Notes: a model not told the origin generated them from the sequence alone. A DNA stretch of 64,000 nt from Nostocoides jenkinsii Ben 74 (GCF_001046875.1 NZ_HF571038.1:70344-134343), one strand, 5' to 3'; positions 1-8,647 are shown, counted from the first letter of the stretch. Numbers and translations are program-made.

Positions 1-36
1 AGGTCGCCACCTCATGAACCCGACACGGCCGCCGCG

Positions 37-549
37 ATGGACCCGACCAGTTCCATGAAACCACCTGGCTCGATGAACATGACGACCCCCCGCGACCCTG
101 AGCACCTCGTCGCCGCGGTCCACGAGCGGCTGCGTGCCCGCGGGGAGCGGATGACCAGCCAACGCCGGGCCGTCTTGCACGCGATGGCGACCACCACCGG
201 GCACTTGAGCGCCGACGAAGTCTTCGTCCTCGTCGCCGCTGGCGAGCCCGCGGGGCGAGCGCGCGGCATACATCAAGCCAGCGTTTATCGCACTCTCGAG
301 GCGCTCAGCCACCTCGGCATCGTCCAGCACATTCACCTGGGTCACGGGGCCACCGCATACCATTTGATCGACGACGCGCAGGCGCACCCGCACGCGCAAT
401 GCCGGGTCTGCGGGGTCGTGGTCGACCTCCCGGTCGACGTGCTCGATGCCGTCGCCACCCAGCTCGCCGCGGCCGACGGATTCCGACTCGACGCGGCCCA
501 TGCCGCCCTGTCGGGCACCTGTTCCACCTGTCTGAAGGAGACCTCGTGA
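37..549 (+). CDS. Fur-family transcriptional regulator
   Basis: This is a metal-dependent winged-helix repressor of the Fur superfamily. The N-terminal half has the winged-helix DNA-binding region (TSQRRAVLHAM, then SVYRTLEALSHLGIV). The C-terminal half has the dimerisation domain with the HAQCRVC and CSTC pairs that bind the structural zinc. The metal sensed (iron, zinc, or peroxide through iron) cannot be told from the sequence. The start is uncertain: in-frame ATGs lie at 37, 55, 73 and 79, none has a clear ribosome binding site, and the frame is open to the left edge. Sequence similar to other family members begins near 79. The stop overlaps the GTG start of the glycogen debranching gene (GTGA), so the two are probably translated together. 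Confidence 0.9.
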   Translation: MDPTSSMKPPGSMNMTTPRDPEHLVAAVHERLRARGERMTSQRRAVLHAMATTTGHLSADEVFVLVAAGEPAGRARGIHQASVYRTLEALSHLGIVQHIHLGHGATAYHLIDDAQAHPHAQCRVCGVVVDLPVDVLDAVATQLAAADGFRLDAAHAALSGTCSTCLKETS

Positions 550-3077
550 CGGCAGCCGCCCTCACTGCCATGCCGACCCCCGACCGCCGCGACGCCTGGG
601 ACAAGGCCGCCTGGCCACTCGGCGCGCACTACGACGCGCAGACGTCCTCGACCACCTTCGCAGTCGCCGCGCCAGAGGCAACCCGCGTCCTGCTGGAGTT
701 GTATGCCGCGCCCACCGGCCGCGACGCCCTCACCGACGTCGATCTCGTCCGGGACAACGACGGCATCTGGCGCGGCCGGGTGACCGGGGTAGGCCCGGGG
801 GCGCACTACGGCTACCGCGTCTGGGGGCCGGGCTGGGATGTCGACAAGGAGTGGACCCGCGGCAACTCGGCCGCCGGTTTCGTCGCCGACCTCGGCCCGC
901 AGGGGCAGCGGTTCAACCCCAACAAGGTCCTCACCGACCCTTATGCGCGCGAGATCTCGCACGCCCCGTCCAGCCCACTGATCACCGACGCCGGCGCCGA
1001 CGCGGGGATCTTCGGCTGGGGGCCGCGCGACTACCGCGGCCGGGCCCTGCGCGAGTGGGACACCGGCCAGTTCGCGCCGAAGGCCATCGTCATCGACGAT
1101 GACACGAGCCCCGGGACGAAGCCGGCGATCCCGCCGGAGTCGAGCGCGATCTACGAGGCGCACATCCGCAATCTGAGCCTCCACCCCTCGGCGGGGGCAC
1201 TGCGCGCTCACCTTGCCGACCTGCCCGGGTTCGGCGATGTCTTGGACGTTCCCGAGAACCTCCGAGGGACGTATGCCGGGGCGGCCTACCTCGCGCCATA
1301 CCTCAAGGCGTTGGGGTTCACCACGATCGAACTCCTGCCCGTGCATGAGTCGAGCGGATCGGAACTCAACACGTCCGGTTCGTCGAACCACTGGGCCTAT
1401 ATGACCCTCGGGTTCTTCGCCCCGAACCGGCAGTATGCGGCCGACAAGTCCCCCGGCGGGCCGACGCGCGAGTTCAAGGAGATGGTGCGGGCCTTCCACG
1501 AGGAGGGACTGGAGGTCTACCTCGACGTCGTCTACAACCACACCGGCGAGGGCGGCAACTGGGGCGATCGCGACACGGTGGGCTTCACCTCGTTCGGTGG
1601 GTTCGCGACGACGGATTATTACGTGCTGACCGACGACGGGGTGCTCGTGGACGGCGCCACCGGCTGCGGCAATCAGACGAATATGTCGAGCATCGTCACG
1701 CGGGCTCTGGTGGTGCACTCGTTGGCCTACTGGAGCGACGAGATGGGCGTCGACGGCTTCCGCTTTGACCTCGCGCCGGTGCTCGGTCGACGCCCGGAAG
1801 CTCAGGCGCGCAGCGACTGGAGCGGGCAGCAGCGGTTCTATCAGGATCATCCGTTGCTCATCGCGATCCGCGAGATGGCGCAGGCCCGTGACATCGAGGT
1901 CATCGCCGAGGCGTGGGACTTGTGGGGCTATGAGGTCGGCAACTTCCCGGACGGTTGGGCGGAGTGGAACGGCCGGTTCCGCGACGGCATTCGCCGCTTC
2001 GGCAAGGGCGACGGTAATACCGGTGCCTTCCTCGAAATGATGAATGGCGACTATCGCAATTTCGCCGATCAGGGCGGGCCCCAGCGCTCGATCAACTTCG
2101 TCACCGCGCACGACGGCTTTTGCCTGCTCGACCTCGTGGCCTATGACCAGAAGAACAACGGCGGCGCGTGGCCGTTCGGCCCTTCCGATGGCGGGAGCGA
2201 CAGCAACGACTCCTGGGGCTCCGGCGGCGACCCGGCGCTGATCCGGCAGCGGCTGCGCAACTTTTGGACCCTGCTCTTCCTCGCGCGCGGCGTGCCGATG
2301 GTGTGCTCCGGCGATGAGTTCGGCCGCACGCAGAACGGCAACAACAACCCCTACAACCTCAACACCGTCGGTATGTGGAACAACTGGGCCGCGCTCGCGA
2401 CCTCGTCGCCGACGGCGATTCCGGTCGACCCGGGCCGCCCAGACCTGGCGTATCGCGACGCCTTCGGCCGCGCCGCCGGCCCGGCGCAGGTGAACCCGCA
2501 GGTCGTCTTCTCGGCCTACCTCGCTCGGCTGCGCCGGGATCACCCCGGCCTGCGGCAGCGGACGTATGGCGATGCCGTCCTCGGCGGCGGCGACGTCAGC
2601 TATGTGTTTTTCACTCCGGGAGAGGCGAATTCGCCTCGCGAGGGCGATCGTGCGCTGCGCCTGTGGATCGACGGCTCGGGGGTTGGCGCCTCGGACCTGC
2701 TGGTGCTGATCAATATGGCCGATCACCCGGTGACGTTCGCGGTCCCGCAGGGCCCGGAGACGGTCGCGTGGCGCCGGATCATCGACACCTCCGCGACCTT
2801 CGAAGCCGGTTTCAATTGCTGGTCCGTCGCCGCCGGGGATGTGATCGTCGGGACGTATGGCGCGGCCCCCTGGTCCATCGTCGTGCTCGCCGAAGGCGCC
2901 CCGGGCTCGTCGGGCTCCCCCGGATCGGGTCCGGCGGCACCACCGGACCCGGCTTCGGGGAAGGGGAAGGGCGCCAACACCGGCCCGGCCAAGCCACCAG
3001 CCACCGATGTGGTGAGCCAGGTGACGGACTTGTTGGTCGAGTCGGTGACGGGCTGGTTCAAGCGCCGCAAGCGCTGA
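546..3077 (+). CDS. glgX: glycogen debranching enzyme (GH13 isoamylase type)
   Basis: The enzyme hydrolyses alpha-1,6 branch points of glycogen limit dextrins in the cytoplasm. An N-terminal beta-sandwich (CBM48-like) is followed by a GH13 barrel. The nucleophile Asp lies in DGFRFDLAPVLGR (about residue 405), the acid/base Glu in VIAEAWD (about 453), and the transition-state Asp in FVTAHDGF (about 520). The GTG start at 546 is chosen because GAAGGAG lies five bases upstream and the codon overlaps the Fur stop. At 843 residues it is longer than the usual 660-720. The extra length is a Gly/Pro/Ser-rich linker and a basic tail ending WFKRRKR. Coupling to a Fur regulator is unusual for a glycogen gene. 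Confidence 0.95.
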   Translation: MTAAALTAMPTPDRRDAWDKAAWPLGAHYDAQTSSTTFAVAAPEATRVLLELYAAPTGRDALTDVDLVRDNDGIWRGRVTGVGPGAHYGYRVWGPGWDVDKEWTRGNSAAGFVADLGPQGQRFNPNKVLTDPYAREISHAPSSPLITDAGADAGIFGWGPRDYRGRALREWDTGQFAPKAIVIDDDTSPGTKPAIPPESSAIYEAHIRNLSLHPSAGALRAHLADLPGFGDVLDVPENLRGTYAGAAYLAPYLKALGFTTIELLPVHESSGSELNTSGSSNHWAYMTLGFFAPNRQYAADKSPGGPTREFKEMVRAFHEEGLEVYLDVVYNHTGEGGNWGDRDTVGFTSFGGFATTDYYVLTDDGVLVDGATGCGNQTNMSSIVTRALVVHSLAYWSDEMGVDGFRFDLAPVLGRRPEAQARSDWSGQQRFYQDHPLLIAIREMAQARDIEVIAEAWDLWGYEVGNFPDGWAEWNGRFRDGIRRFGKGDGNTGAFLEMMNGDYRNFADQGGPQRSINFVTAHDGFCLLDLVAYDQKNNGGAWPFGPSDGGSDSNDSWGSGGDPALIRQRLRNFWTLLFLARGVPMVCSGDEFGRTQNGNNNPYNLNTVGMWNNWAALATSSPTAIPVDPGRPDLAYRDAFGRAAGPAQVNPQVVFSAYLARLRRDHPGLRQRTYGDAVLGGGDVSYVFFTPGEANSPREGDRALRLWIDGSGVGASDLLVLINMADHPVTFAVPQGPETVAWRRIIDTSATFEAGFNCWSVAAGDVIVGTYGAAPWSIVVLAEGAPGSSGSPGSGPAAPPDPASGKGKGANTGPAKPPATDVVSQVTDLLVESVTGWFKRRKR

Positions 3078-3114
3078 CGCCGTGGTTCGGACCACCAAGT
3101 CTCGGGTCCGAGGC

Positions 3115-3225
3115 CTGGTGCTAGGTTGGCCGGGCGTCGAGCAGGGAAAGTCCGGTGAGATCCCGGCGCTGACCCGCAACGGTGACCGCTACGGCGGCGA
3201 GCCCGAATGCCTGTGCGGCGCAGTC
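3115..3225 (+). ncRNA. cobalamin (B12) riboswitch
   Basis: The leader contains the conserved core of the cobalamin aptamer in order: GGGAAAGTCCGGTGAGATCC, then CGGCGCTGACCCGCAACGGT, then a GAGCCCGAATGCCTG segment. The boundaries are approximate because the outer P1 helix was judged by eye. It lies between glgX and the secreted protein at 3277, about 50 bases before that start, so it should repress that gene when adenosylcobalamin is plentiful. The downstream ribosome binding site (GGAGGAAGGA, 3261-3270) can pair in a short hairpin with CTCC at 3271-3274, which suggests control of translation. Confidence 0.9.
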
Positions 3226-3276
3226 CGGTTGCACCCATTCGATTCCCCGCCGAGGTATGCGGAGGAAGGACTCCCC

Positions 3277-4347
3277 ATGATCATCACTCGTTCCCGTCGT
3301 GCCCTCGTGGCCCTCAGCGCCACGGCCCTGTCCGGGGCACTGTCCGGAATGCTCGTCTCGCCCGCTGCGGCACACGCCGACACGTCAACCACCGCCGGGG
3401 ATGTGGCCCCGGCCGCCTCGGCCGGCGACCGCGCCGCCGCACAGCACGCCGCCGCCTGGCTCGGCTGGCAATTCGTCGAGAAGAGTCACTTGCAGACGGA
3501 GTTCGACGGCACGGCATACGACGATGCGGGCTTGACCCTCGACGCCGTGCTCGCCTTCGCCGCAGCCAAGAGCAACGCGGCACGCTCGGGAGCCGCCCTG
3601 AACTGGCTGTCCGACTCGACGCGACTGGCGGGCTACATCGGGGACGGGACGACCGAGTCGTATGCCGGTGCCCACGCGAAGTTGGCGCTGGCGTTGCAGG
3701 TGAGCGGGCGCGATGCCGCGTCGTTCGGCGGTCGCAATGTCGTCTCCGAGTTGGCCGGCCTGCAGGCCTCGAGTGGCCGGCTGAGCGACACGTCGCAGTG
3801 GGGCGACTACAGCAACGCCTTCGGCCAGAGCCTGGGGACGATTGCGCTGGTGCGCGCGGGCCAGACGAAGCCGGCGAACCGCGCCGCCGCCTACCTGGCC
3901 AGCCAGGCATGTGCGGACGGCGGAGTCCCGATCGCGTTCGAGCAGGGCGCGTGCACGTCCGACGCCGACGCGACGGCATTGGCGGTGCAGGCGTTCGCCG
4001 CGACGGGGCGCGGTGCTGCGGCCGCCAGGGCGGCAACCTGGTTGCGCGGCAAGGCAATTCCGGCGGCCAACACCAACTCGGCGGGTCTCGCGGGTGCCGC
4101 GCTGGTTGTCGCCGGGCGACCGAACCTCGCCACCGCGGCGGGGTTGCGCACCTTCATCCGGGGCAAGCAGCAGACCTGCGACGCCCCGGCCGGGCGGCGT
4201 GGTGCGATCGCGTATGCCGCGGGCCCCTTCGATCGTGGCACCGCCGTGCGGGCGACCACCCAGGCGATCCTCGGACTGACCTCCGCAAATCTCGCGACGC
4301 TCTCGGCGACCGGTTCCACTCCCGGCGCCCCGGCGCTGACCTGCTGA
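3277..4347 (+). CDS. B12-regulated secreted alpha/alpha-toroid protein, possible cobalamin binder
   Basis: This 356-residue protein has a Sec signal peptide (basic start, hydrophobic stretch, Ala-rich cleavage site near residue 34). The mature part is made of repeated helical segments such as AAAWLGWQF, YAGAHAKLALAL and RAATWLRG, typical of the prenyltransferase/squalene-cyclase toroid. The same fold forms the alpha domain of animal intrinsic factor and transcobalamin. Four cysteines (QACADGG, GACTSD, QTCDAP and the terminal LTC) could form two disulfides. No membrane anchor is seen, so it should be exported free. The ATG has the strong site GGAGGAAGGA upstream. Because it is the only gene under the riboswitch, a role in capturing cobalamin or a precursor outside the membrane is inferred. 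Enzymatic cyclase motifs were not seen. Confidence 0.75.
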   Translation: MIITRSRRALVALSATALSGALSGMLVSPAAAHADTSTTAGDVAPAASAGDRAAAQHAAAWLGWQFVEKSHLQTEFDGTAYDDAGLTLDAVLAFAAAKSNAARSGAALNWLSDSTRLAGYIGDGTTESYAGAHAKLALALQVSGRDAASFGGRNVVSELAGLQASSGRLSDTSQWGDYSNAFGQSLGTIALVRAGQTKPANRAAAYLASQACADGGVPIAFEQGACTSDADATALAVQAFAATGRGAAAARAATWLRGKAIPAANTNSAGLAGAALVVAGRPNLATAAGLRTFIRGKQQTCDAPAGRRGAIAYAAGPFDRGTAVRATTQAILGLTSANLATLSATGSTPGAPALTC

Positions 4348-4369
4348 GGCGGCCGCGCACCATACGGTG

Positions 4370-4587
4370 GTGAGGCTTTCCCGCCGTGGTGAGGCTTTCC
4401 GCGGAGCCCGTGAGGCTTTACCACCGTGGTGAGGCTTTCCGCGGGGCCCGTGAGGCTTTCGTGCTGTGGTGAGGCGTTATAGCGCCTCACCACAGCACAA
4501 AGCCCTCACCAACCCGCACAAAAGCCTCACGACTGGACAAACCCCTCACGACCGCACGAAAGCCTCACGACCGCACAAACCCCTCAC
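4370..4587. repeat. inverted array of twelve GTGAGGCTTT-type repeats
   Basis: Six copies of GTGAGGCTTT or one-base variants (starting at 4370, 4389, 4410, 4429, 4450 and 4469) alternate 19 and 21 bases apart. They are followed by six reverse-complement copies at similar spacing up to 4587. The centre is a perfect 16-base inverted repeat, GTGCTGTGGTGAGGCG, with loop TTATAG (4461-4498). The array separates two convergent genes and its last units encode the C-terminus of the dioxygenase-like gene. It may act as a two-way terminator or be an expanded intergenic repeat. Confidence 0.9.
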
Positions 4588-5454
4588 GACCCGGGGCCGA
4601 CGGCGTCAGCAACACCGGGTCCAGCCGAACCGCATCCAGCACCACCGGGTTCAGCGGGGAAGCCGCCACATCGCCGGGGGCGCAGCCGGGCAGCCAACGC
4701 TCCAGATCCCCCGCCGCGTGCGCCCCCGGGCGCTCGACGACGCGCTCGCCATCGGCATACCAAATCACCGTCATCACCGCCCGCATCCGGTCGGTGCCAT
4801 TGGCCAGGGCCCGGTGCAGCGTCCAGCCCCCGTGGAAAGAGGCGTCCCCGAGCGCGAGGCTGGCGGGCTCGGACACCGGAAACCGTTCCCCCAGAACGCC
4901 ATCCACCACCTGCGCAGCGAAGAACGACTCCGACGCCGCCGAGATCACCTCCTCCGACAACGACCCGACCGCATTCGTGCCCGACGCGAACTGCAGGGTG
5001 CCCATCGCCGGTTCCACCGTTTGCAGCGGGAGCCACATCGTGATGCAGCGCTCCCCGCGCAGCGGCCAGTAGCCCGCGTCCTGATGCCAGGGGGGATCCC
5101 GCCGCCCGGCTCCTTGAAGAGCGCCTGATCGTGGTAGAGCCGCACCCGATCCACCCCCAGCAGCGCCGCCGCGATCCCGGCGAAGCGCGGCGCCAGCACG
5201 AGCTCGGCGACCGTGCCGTCGACCTCCCACAGATTCATCGTCTGCAGGAACGCCTGGCTGTACAGGTCTCGCTGCGCCAACGGCCGCGATTCGGTTTTGT
5301 TGGCCACCACCGCCGCCTCGATCACCGGCGCGAACCGGGCCACCTCGTCCGCCTCGGCGACCCCTCGCAGGACGACGTGACCATCGCGGACGTATGCCGC
5401 GCGGGCGGCGGCGGACACGGCATACGGCTCGACGAATGCGGGGGCAGCGCTCAC
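4565..5454 (-). pseudogene. phytanoyl-CoA dioxygenase-like (PhyH) gene, frameshifted
   Basis: The two parts together look like an Fe(II)/2-oxoglutarate-dependent oxygenase of about 296 residues. The first part (GTG at 5454) runs through LFKEPGGGIPP. The second part begins at WHQDAGYWPL, which carries the HxD iron ligands, and goes on to GGWTLHRALANG, which carries the distal His. The reading frame breaks in a run of six G on the plus strand (5090-5095). One extra base, or two fewer, would restore it. The break is either a real inactivating mutation or a homopolymer sequencing error. The C-terminal codons lie inside the neighbouring repeat array. The substrate is unknown. Confidence 0.8.
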
Positions 5455-5523
5455 GAGTCCCAGGATATGGACCGGCCCCCGCCCACGGACCGACCCGGGC
5501 GGCGCGCACGCTTTGATGGACGT

Positions 5524-6333
5524 ATGACGATCACCCGCCAGGTCGGCGCCGTAATGGACATGTCGGTCAATGGCACGGCCGACCTCATCCTGTCCCTCGC
5601 CGTCGCCGCCGACCACACCGTGGAGTCGGAGCGGCTGTCGATGGTGATCAATGGCTACGAGATGGTCATGACCGAGGTGCTCGGCCCGGTCGGTTCCCGG
5701 TTCCATGTCGCGCGCGGGCTCCCGGTCGGGCGCATGACCCTCACCTACGAGGCGACCGTGACCGGCGCGCTCGAACCCACCCGCGTCAGCCCCCTTGAGT
5801 TCATCGAATCCGTGCGCCCGAGCCGCTATTGCGACTCCGACAGGCTCCTGACCGTTGCCCGGGCGGAACTCGGATCACTCACTGGCACAGAGCTTTTGAT
5901 CGCTGCGACGCAGTGGGTCAATCAGCACATCAGCTACGTCAGCGGCTCGTCGCGCCCGGTCGATACGGCGCTGGACACCTACCTCGCGCGCCGGGGCGTC
6001 TGCCGTGATTTTGCGCACCTGCTCATCACCTTCCTGCGCGCTTACAACGTGCCGGCGCGGTTGGTGTCGGTGTATGCCCCGGGCCTTAGACCGATGGATT
6101 TTCACGCGATCGTCGAGGCCTGCATCGACGGTGTCTGGTACGCCCTCGACGCCACCGGCCTCGCGCCCCGCGACGCCATGGTCCGCATCGCAACCGGCCA
6201 GGACACCTCGGACACGGCGTTCATGACGGTCACCCGCGGCTTCGTCGCGCTCCATTCGATGCAGGTGACGGCGGTGCTCGACGGACGCGATCTCAGCGTC
6301 GACGACCCGTCTCAGTTGATCGCGCTGAACTGA
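5524..6333 (+). CDS. transglutaminase-like cysteine-protease-fold protein
   Basis: The 269-residue protein has an N-terminal beta domain of the bacterial transglutaminase type, followed by the catalytic core. The triad is visible: Cys160 in RRGVCRDFAHL, His194 in MDFHAIVEA and Asp209 in WYALDATG. Proteins of this family are usually cytoplasmic amidases or proteases of unknown substrate. Some sit beside peptide ligases, but none is next door here. The ATG at 5524 is chosen because the homologous region begins there (MTITRQVGA) and it clears the divergent oxygenase gene. Its last 22 bases overlap the 3' end of the convergent dehydrogenase gene. Confidence 0.85.
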   Translation: MTITRQVGAVMDMSVNGTADLILSLAVAADHTVESERLSMVINGYEMVMTEVLGPVGSRFHVARGLPVGRMTLTYEATVTGALEPTRVSPLEFIESVRPSRYCDSDRLLTVARAELGSLTGTELLIAATQWVNQHISYVSGSSRPVDTALDTYLARRGVCRDFAHLLITFLRAYNVPARLVSVYAPGLRPMDFHAIVEACIDGVWYALDATGLAPRDAMVRIATGQDTSDTAFMTVTRGFVALHSMQVTAVLDGRDLSVDDPSQLIALN

Positions 6334-7259
6334 CCACGCTTGAACTCGCCGCGCACGAGATGGCTCGGTTCCTCGCCGCGCCCGATCCGCCCCAATTGCT
6401 CGCGCAGGAGTTGGATGGCACGGGGCCGCATGGCGGTCGACATGCCGCCCACGTGCGGGCTGATCAGGACATTCGGCGCACGCCACAACGGATGCTCGGC
6501 GGGCAGAGGCTCTGGATCCGTCACGTCCAAGGCGAACGCCAGCCGGTCCGTTTGCCGCAGCACGGCTTCCGTGTCGGCCACCGGTCCGCGGGCCACATTG
6601 ACGACCAGCGCGCCGTCGGGGAGCGCGGCCAGGAAGTCGTCGCCGACCAGCCCGCGCGTCGCGTCCGAGAGCGGCACCACGACGATGACCACCTGAGCCA
6701 GCGGTAGCAATGTGGGCAGCTCGTCCGTACCGTGCACACGGTCGACAAGATCGTCCCCGGGCCGCGCCCGGCTCGCCACGGCCGTCACCTCGGCTTTGAA
6801 CGGCAGCAGCCGGGAAACGATGGCCCGCCCCACCGACCCATATCCGAGGACCAGCACCCGCCGATCGGCCAGCGCCGGCCAGTCGTGTGGGCGTGCCCAG
6901 GTCCCGTCCGCCTGGTTCCGGACGAACTGGGGTATGCCGCGCAGCCCGGCCAGCGTCAACGCGAGCGCCATCTCCGACGTCGAGTCGTCATGCAGGTGCC
7001 CCGCATTGGCAACGGCCACGCCCTCGGGCAGCTTCTCGAGAATGCCGTCGTAGCCCGCCGTCAACAACTGCACGAAGCGCACGGTGGGCACATTCGCAAC
7101 GGCGCCGATGCGCCGGGCGGCTCCCAAATAGTTCGGGATGACGACCTCGATGTCGTCGGTCGGCGGCGGGTCGGTGAGGTTCCAGACGACCGCGTCGATC
7201 CCGGGGATAGGGCCCACGTCGTCAAGCCAGGATTGGTCGGGGAAGGAGGCGCGCACCAT
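6312..7259 (-). CDS. D-isomer-specific 2-hydroxyacid dehydrogenase family protein
   Basis: This NAD(P)-dependent oxidoreductase of 315 residues converts a 2-keto acid and its D-2-hydroxy acid into one another. It has the split catalytic domain around a Rossmann domain. The nucleotide motif GYGSVG is at residues 139-144. The family Arg is in NVARGPVAD, the acidic residue in DPEPLPAEHPL, and the catalytic His in LISPHVGG. The short length and the GMS after the His motif resemble the phosphoglycerate-dehydrogenase-like and hydroxypyruvate-reductase-like branch, but the substrate cannot be assigned. It stands alone, convergent with the transglutaminase-like gene and divergent from the molybdate operon. 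Confidence 0.88.
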   Translation of the reverse strand: MVRASFPDQSWLDDVGPIPGIDAVVWNLTDPPPTDDIEVVIPNYLGAARRIGAVANVPTVRFVQLLTAGYDGILEKLPEGVAVANAGHLHDDSTSEMALALTLAGLRGIPQFVRNQADGTWARPHDWPALADRRVLVLGYGSVGRAIVSRLLPFKAEVTAVASRARPGDDLVDRVHGTDELPTLLPLAQVVIVVVPLSDATRGLVGDDFLAALPDGALVVNVARGPVADTEAVLRQTDRLAFALDVTDPEPLPAEHPLWRAPNVLISPHVGGMSTAMRPRAIQLLREQLGRIGRGEEPSHLVRGEFKRGQFSAIN

Positions 7260-7312
7260 ACGACCAGGGTATGCCGCGCCTCACCTCCCCACCTCACCTC
7301 ATCGAGCAACTT

Positions 7313-7331
7313 CCGCATCTGCGGATAGAAT
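7313..7331 (+). promoter_or_regulatory. palindrome and possible -10 box upstream of the molybdate operon
   Basis: The 12-base palindrome CCGCATCTGCGG (7313-7324) directly precedes a TAGAAT sequence (7326-7331) that could be a -10 box. No convincing -35 box is seen. The position suits an operator for the molybdate-responsive regulator encoded just downstream, but this is inference from placement only. Confidence 0.4.
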
Positions 7332-7367
7332 GGACAGATCAATCCGTGAATGCGTTAGTGTGCGCTG

Positions 7368-7775
7368 GTGCCTGAGTATCGCGTCAAGCAAGCCGCCGAC
7401 CTGCTCGGCGTCTCCGATGACACCCTGCGCCGGTGGATAGAGCAGGGGCGCCTCGCCGCCACGACGAGCGCAGGCCGCCAAACTGTCGACGGCGCCGAAC
7501 TTGCCGCGTTCGCCCACGCTCTCGCCGCCGACGTGCCCCGCCCGGCACCCATGCCGGTGGTCTCCGAGTCAGCGCGCAATCGGTTCGTCGGCCTGGTCAC
7601 CAACGTCATCCGCGACACCGTCATGGCGCAAGTGGAGATGCAGTGCGGCCCGCACCGGATCGTCTCGCTGATGAGCCGCGAGGCCGCCGATGATCTCGGT
7701 CTGGAGCCGGGCGTCCTGGCCATCGCGGCCGTCAAGTCAACCAATGTCGTTGTGGAGGTTCCCGACCGTGCGTAA
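7368..7775 (+). CDS. molybdate-responsive one-component regulator (MerR/excisionase-like HTH plus Mop/TOBE domain)
   Basis: Residues 1-50 are a small DNA-binding domain (YRVKQAADLLGVSDDTLRRW) of the MerR/excisionase type. Residues 68-130 are a Mop/TOBE module (RNRFVGLVTNVIRDTVMAQVEM ending with AIAAVKSTNVVVEV), which in this family binds molybdate or tungstate oxyanion. The protein therefore resembles a small ModE made from different parts. The GTG at 7368 is the first start that keeps the whole HTH. The modA start lies inside its last codons, an eight-base overlap, so regulator and transporter form one transcript and feedback control is likely. Confidence 0.85.
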   Translation: MPEYRVKQAADLLGVSDDTLRRWIEQGRLAATTSAGRQTVDGAELAAFAHALAADVPRPAPMPVVSESARNRFVGLVTNVIRDTVMAQVEMQCGPHRIVSLMSREAADDLGLEPGVLAIAAVKSTNVVVEVPDRA

Positions 7776-8616
7776 AACAAGCCTCAGCGTGAGTGTTGCC
7801 TACTCCGTTGCCAGCTTCGCGCTGCTCGCTGGCTGCGGAGGGAGCAGCGGGCAGACGAGTTCCACCGGCTCGACGTCCACCACGTCATCGGCGAGTTCAT
7901 CCGACACGTCAGCCGCAACGTCATCCACTACCGCGGCCGGAGCCACCGGCTCGATCACGGTCCTCGCCGCGGCCTCGCTCACCGAGTCGTTCACCACGAT
8001 CGCGAACGACTTCGAAGCCGCCCACCCCGGCTCAACCGTGACCCTCTCGTTCGGCCCGTCCTCGGGCCTGGCCACCCAAGTGGTCAATGGCGCTCCCGCC
8101 GACGTCTTCGCCGCCGCCAGCACCAAGACAATGGGCACTGTGGTCGACGCGGGCTACGCGAGCGGGCCGACGAACTTCGCCACCAATTCGATGACGATCG
8201 TGGTCCCGACCAAGAATCCGGCCAAGGTGGACAGCCTCGACGATCTGACCAATCCCGACACCTTGGTTGCCGTGTGCCAGGCCGAGGTCCCGTGCGGCGC
8301 CGCGGCCGCGACCGTCTTCGGCAACGCCGGGCTCACCGTCAAGCCCGTGAGCGAGGAAGCCGACGTCAAGGCGGTGCTCACCAAGGTCAGCCTCGGCGAG
8401 GTCGACGCCGGGATCGTCTATGTCACCGACGCGAAGGCCGCGGCCAACGACGTCACCGCCATCGCGATCCCCGCCGCCGACAACGCCACCACGAGCTACC
8501 CGATCGCCGCAATCTCCAAGGCGCCGAGCCCGGCGCTGGCCAAGGAGTTCGTCGCCTACGTCCTCTCCGACGCGGGTCAAGCCGTCCTGGCCCAAGCGGG
8601 CTTTGCCGCGCCTTAG
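7768..8616 (+). CDS. modA: molybdate ABC transporter substrate-binding lipoprotein
   Basis: This is the extracytoplasmic receptor for molybdate (or tungstate), 282 residues. It starts with a lipoprotein signal peptide ending in the lipobox LLAGC (Cys23), so the protein is anchored to the outer face of the membrane. A Ser/Thr-rich linker of about 40 residues leads to the type 2 periplasmic-binding fold (ITVLAAASLTESF, TLSFGPSSGLATQV, NGAPADVFAAAS). The GTG start at 7768 is chosen for its GGAGG site nine bases upstream (7754-7758) and because it gives a proper signal peptide. It is followed by modB after 31 bases. Confidence 0.95.
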   Translation: MRKTSLSVSVAYSVASFALLAGCGGSSGQTSSTGSTSTTSSASSSDTSAATSSTTAAGATGSITVLAAASLTESFTTIANDFEAAHPGSTVTLSFGPSSGLATQVVNGAPADVFAAASTKTMGTVVDAGYASGPTNFATNSMTIVVPTKNPAKVDSLDDLTNPDTLVAVCQAEVPCGAAAATVFGNAGLTVKPVSEEADVKAVLTKVSLGEVDAGIVYVTDAKAAANDVTAIAIPAADNATTSYPIAAISKAPSPALAKEFVAYVLSDAGQAVLAQAGFAAP

Positions 8617-8647
8617 GCAGGCCATTGCCACCCGGCAAGATGAGCGT

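Noticed and set aside
342-3179. A 945-codon open frame on the minus strand opposite glgX
   Set aside because: It is antisense to a clear GH13 enzyme, has low-complexity Arg/Ala/Val-rich sequence and no domain. High-GC genes leave such frames open.
3230-3250. tRNA T-arm-like ATTCGATTCCC
   Set aside because: No acceptor, D or anticodon arms fit around it; it lies in the riboswitch leader.
4370-4587. CRISPR array
   Set aside because: Units are short, switch orientation at the centre, and there are no unique 30-40 base spacers or cas genes.
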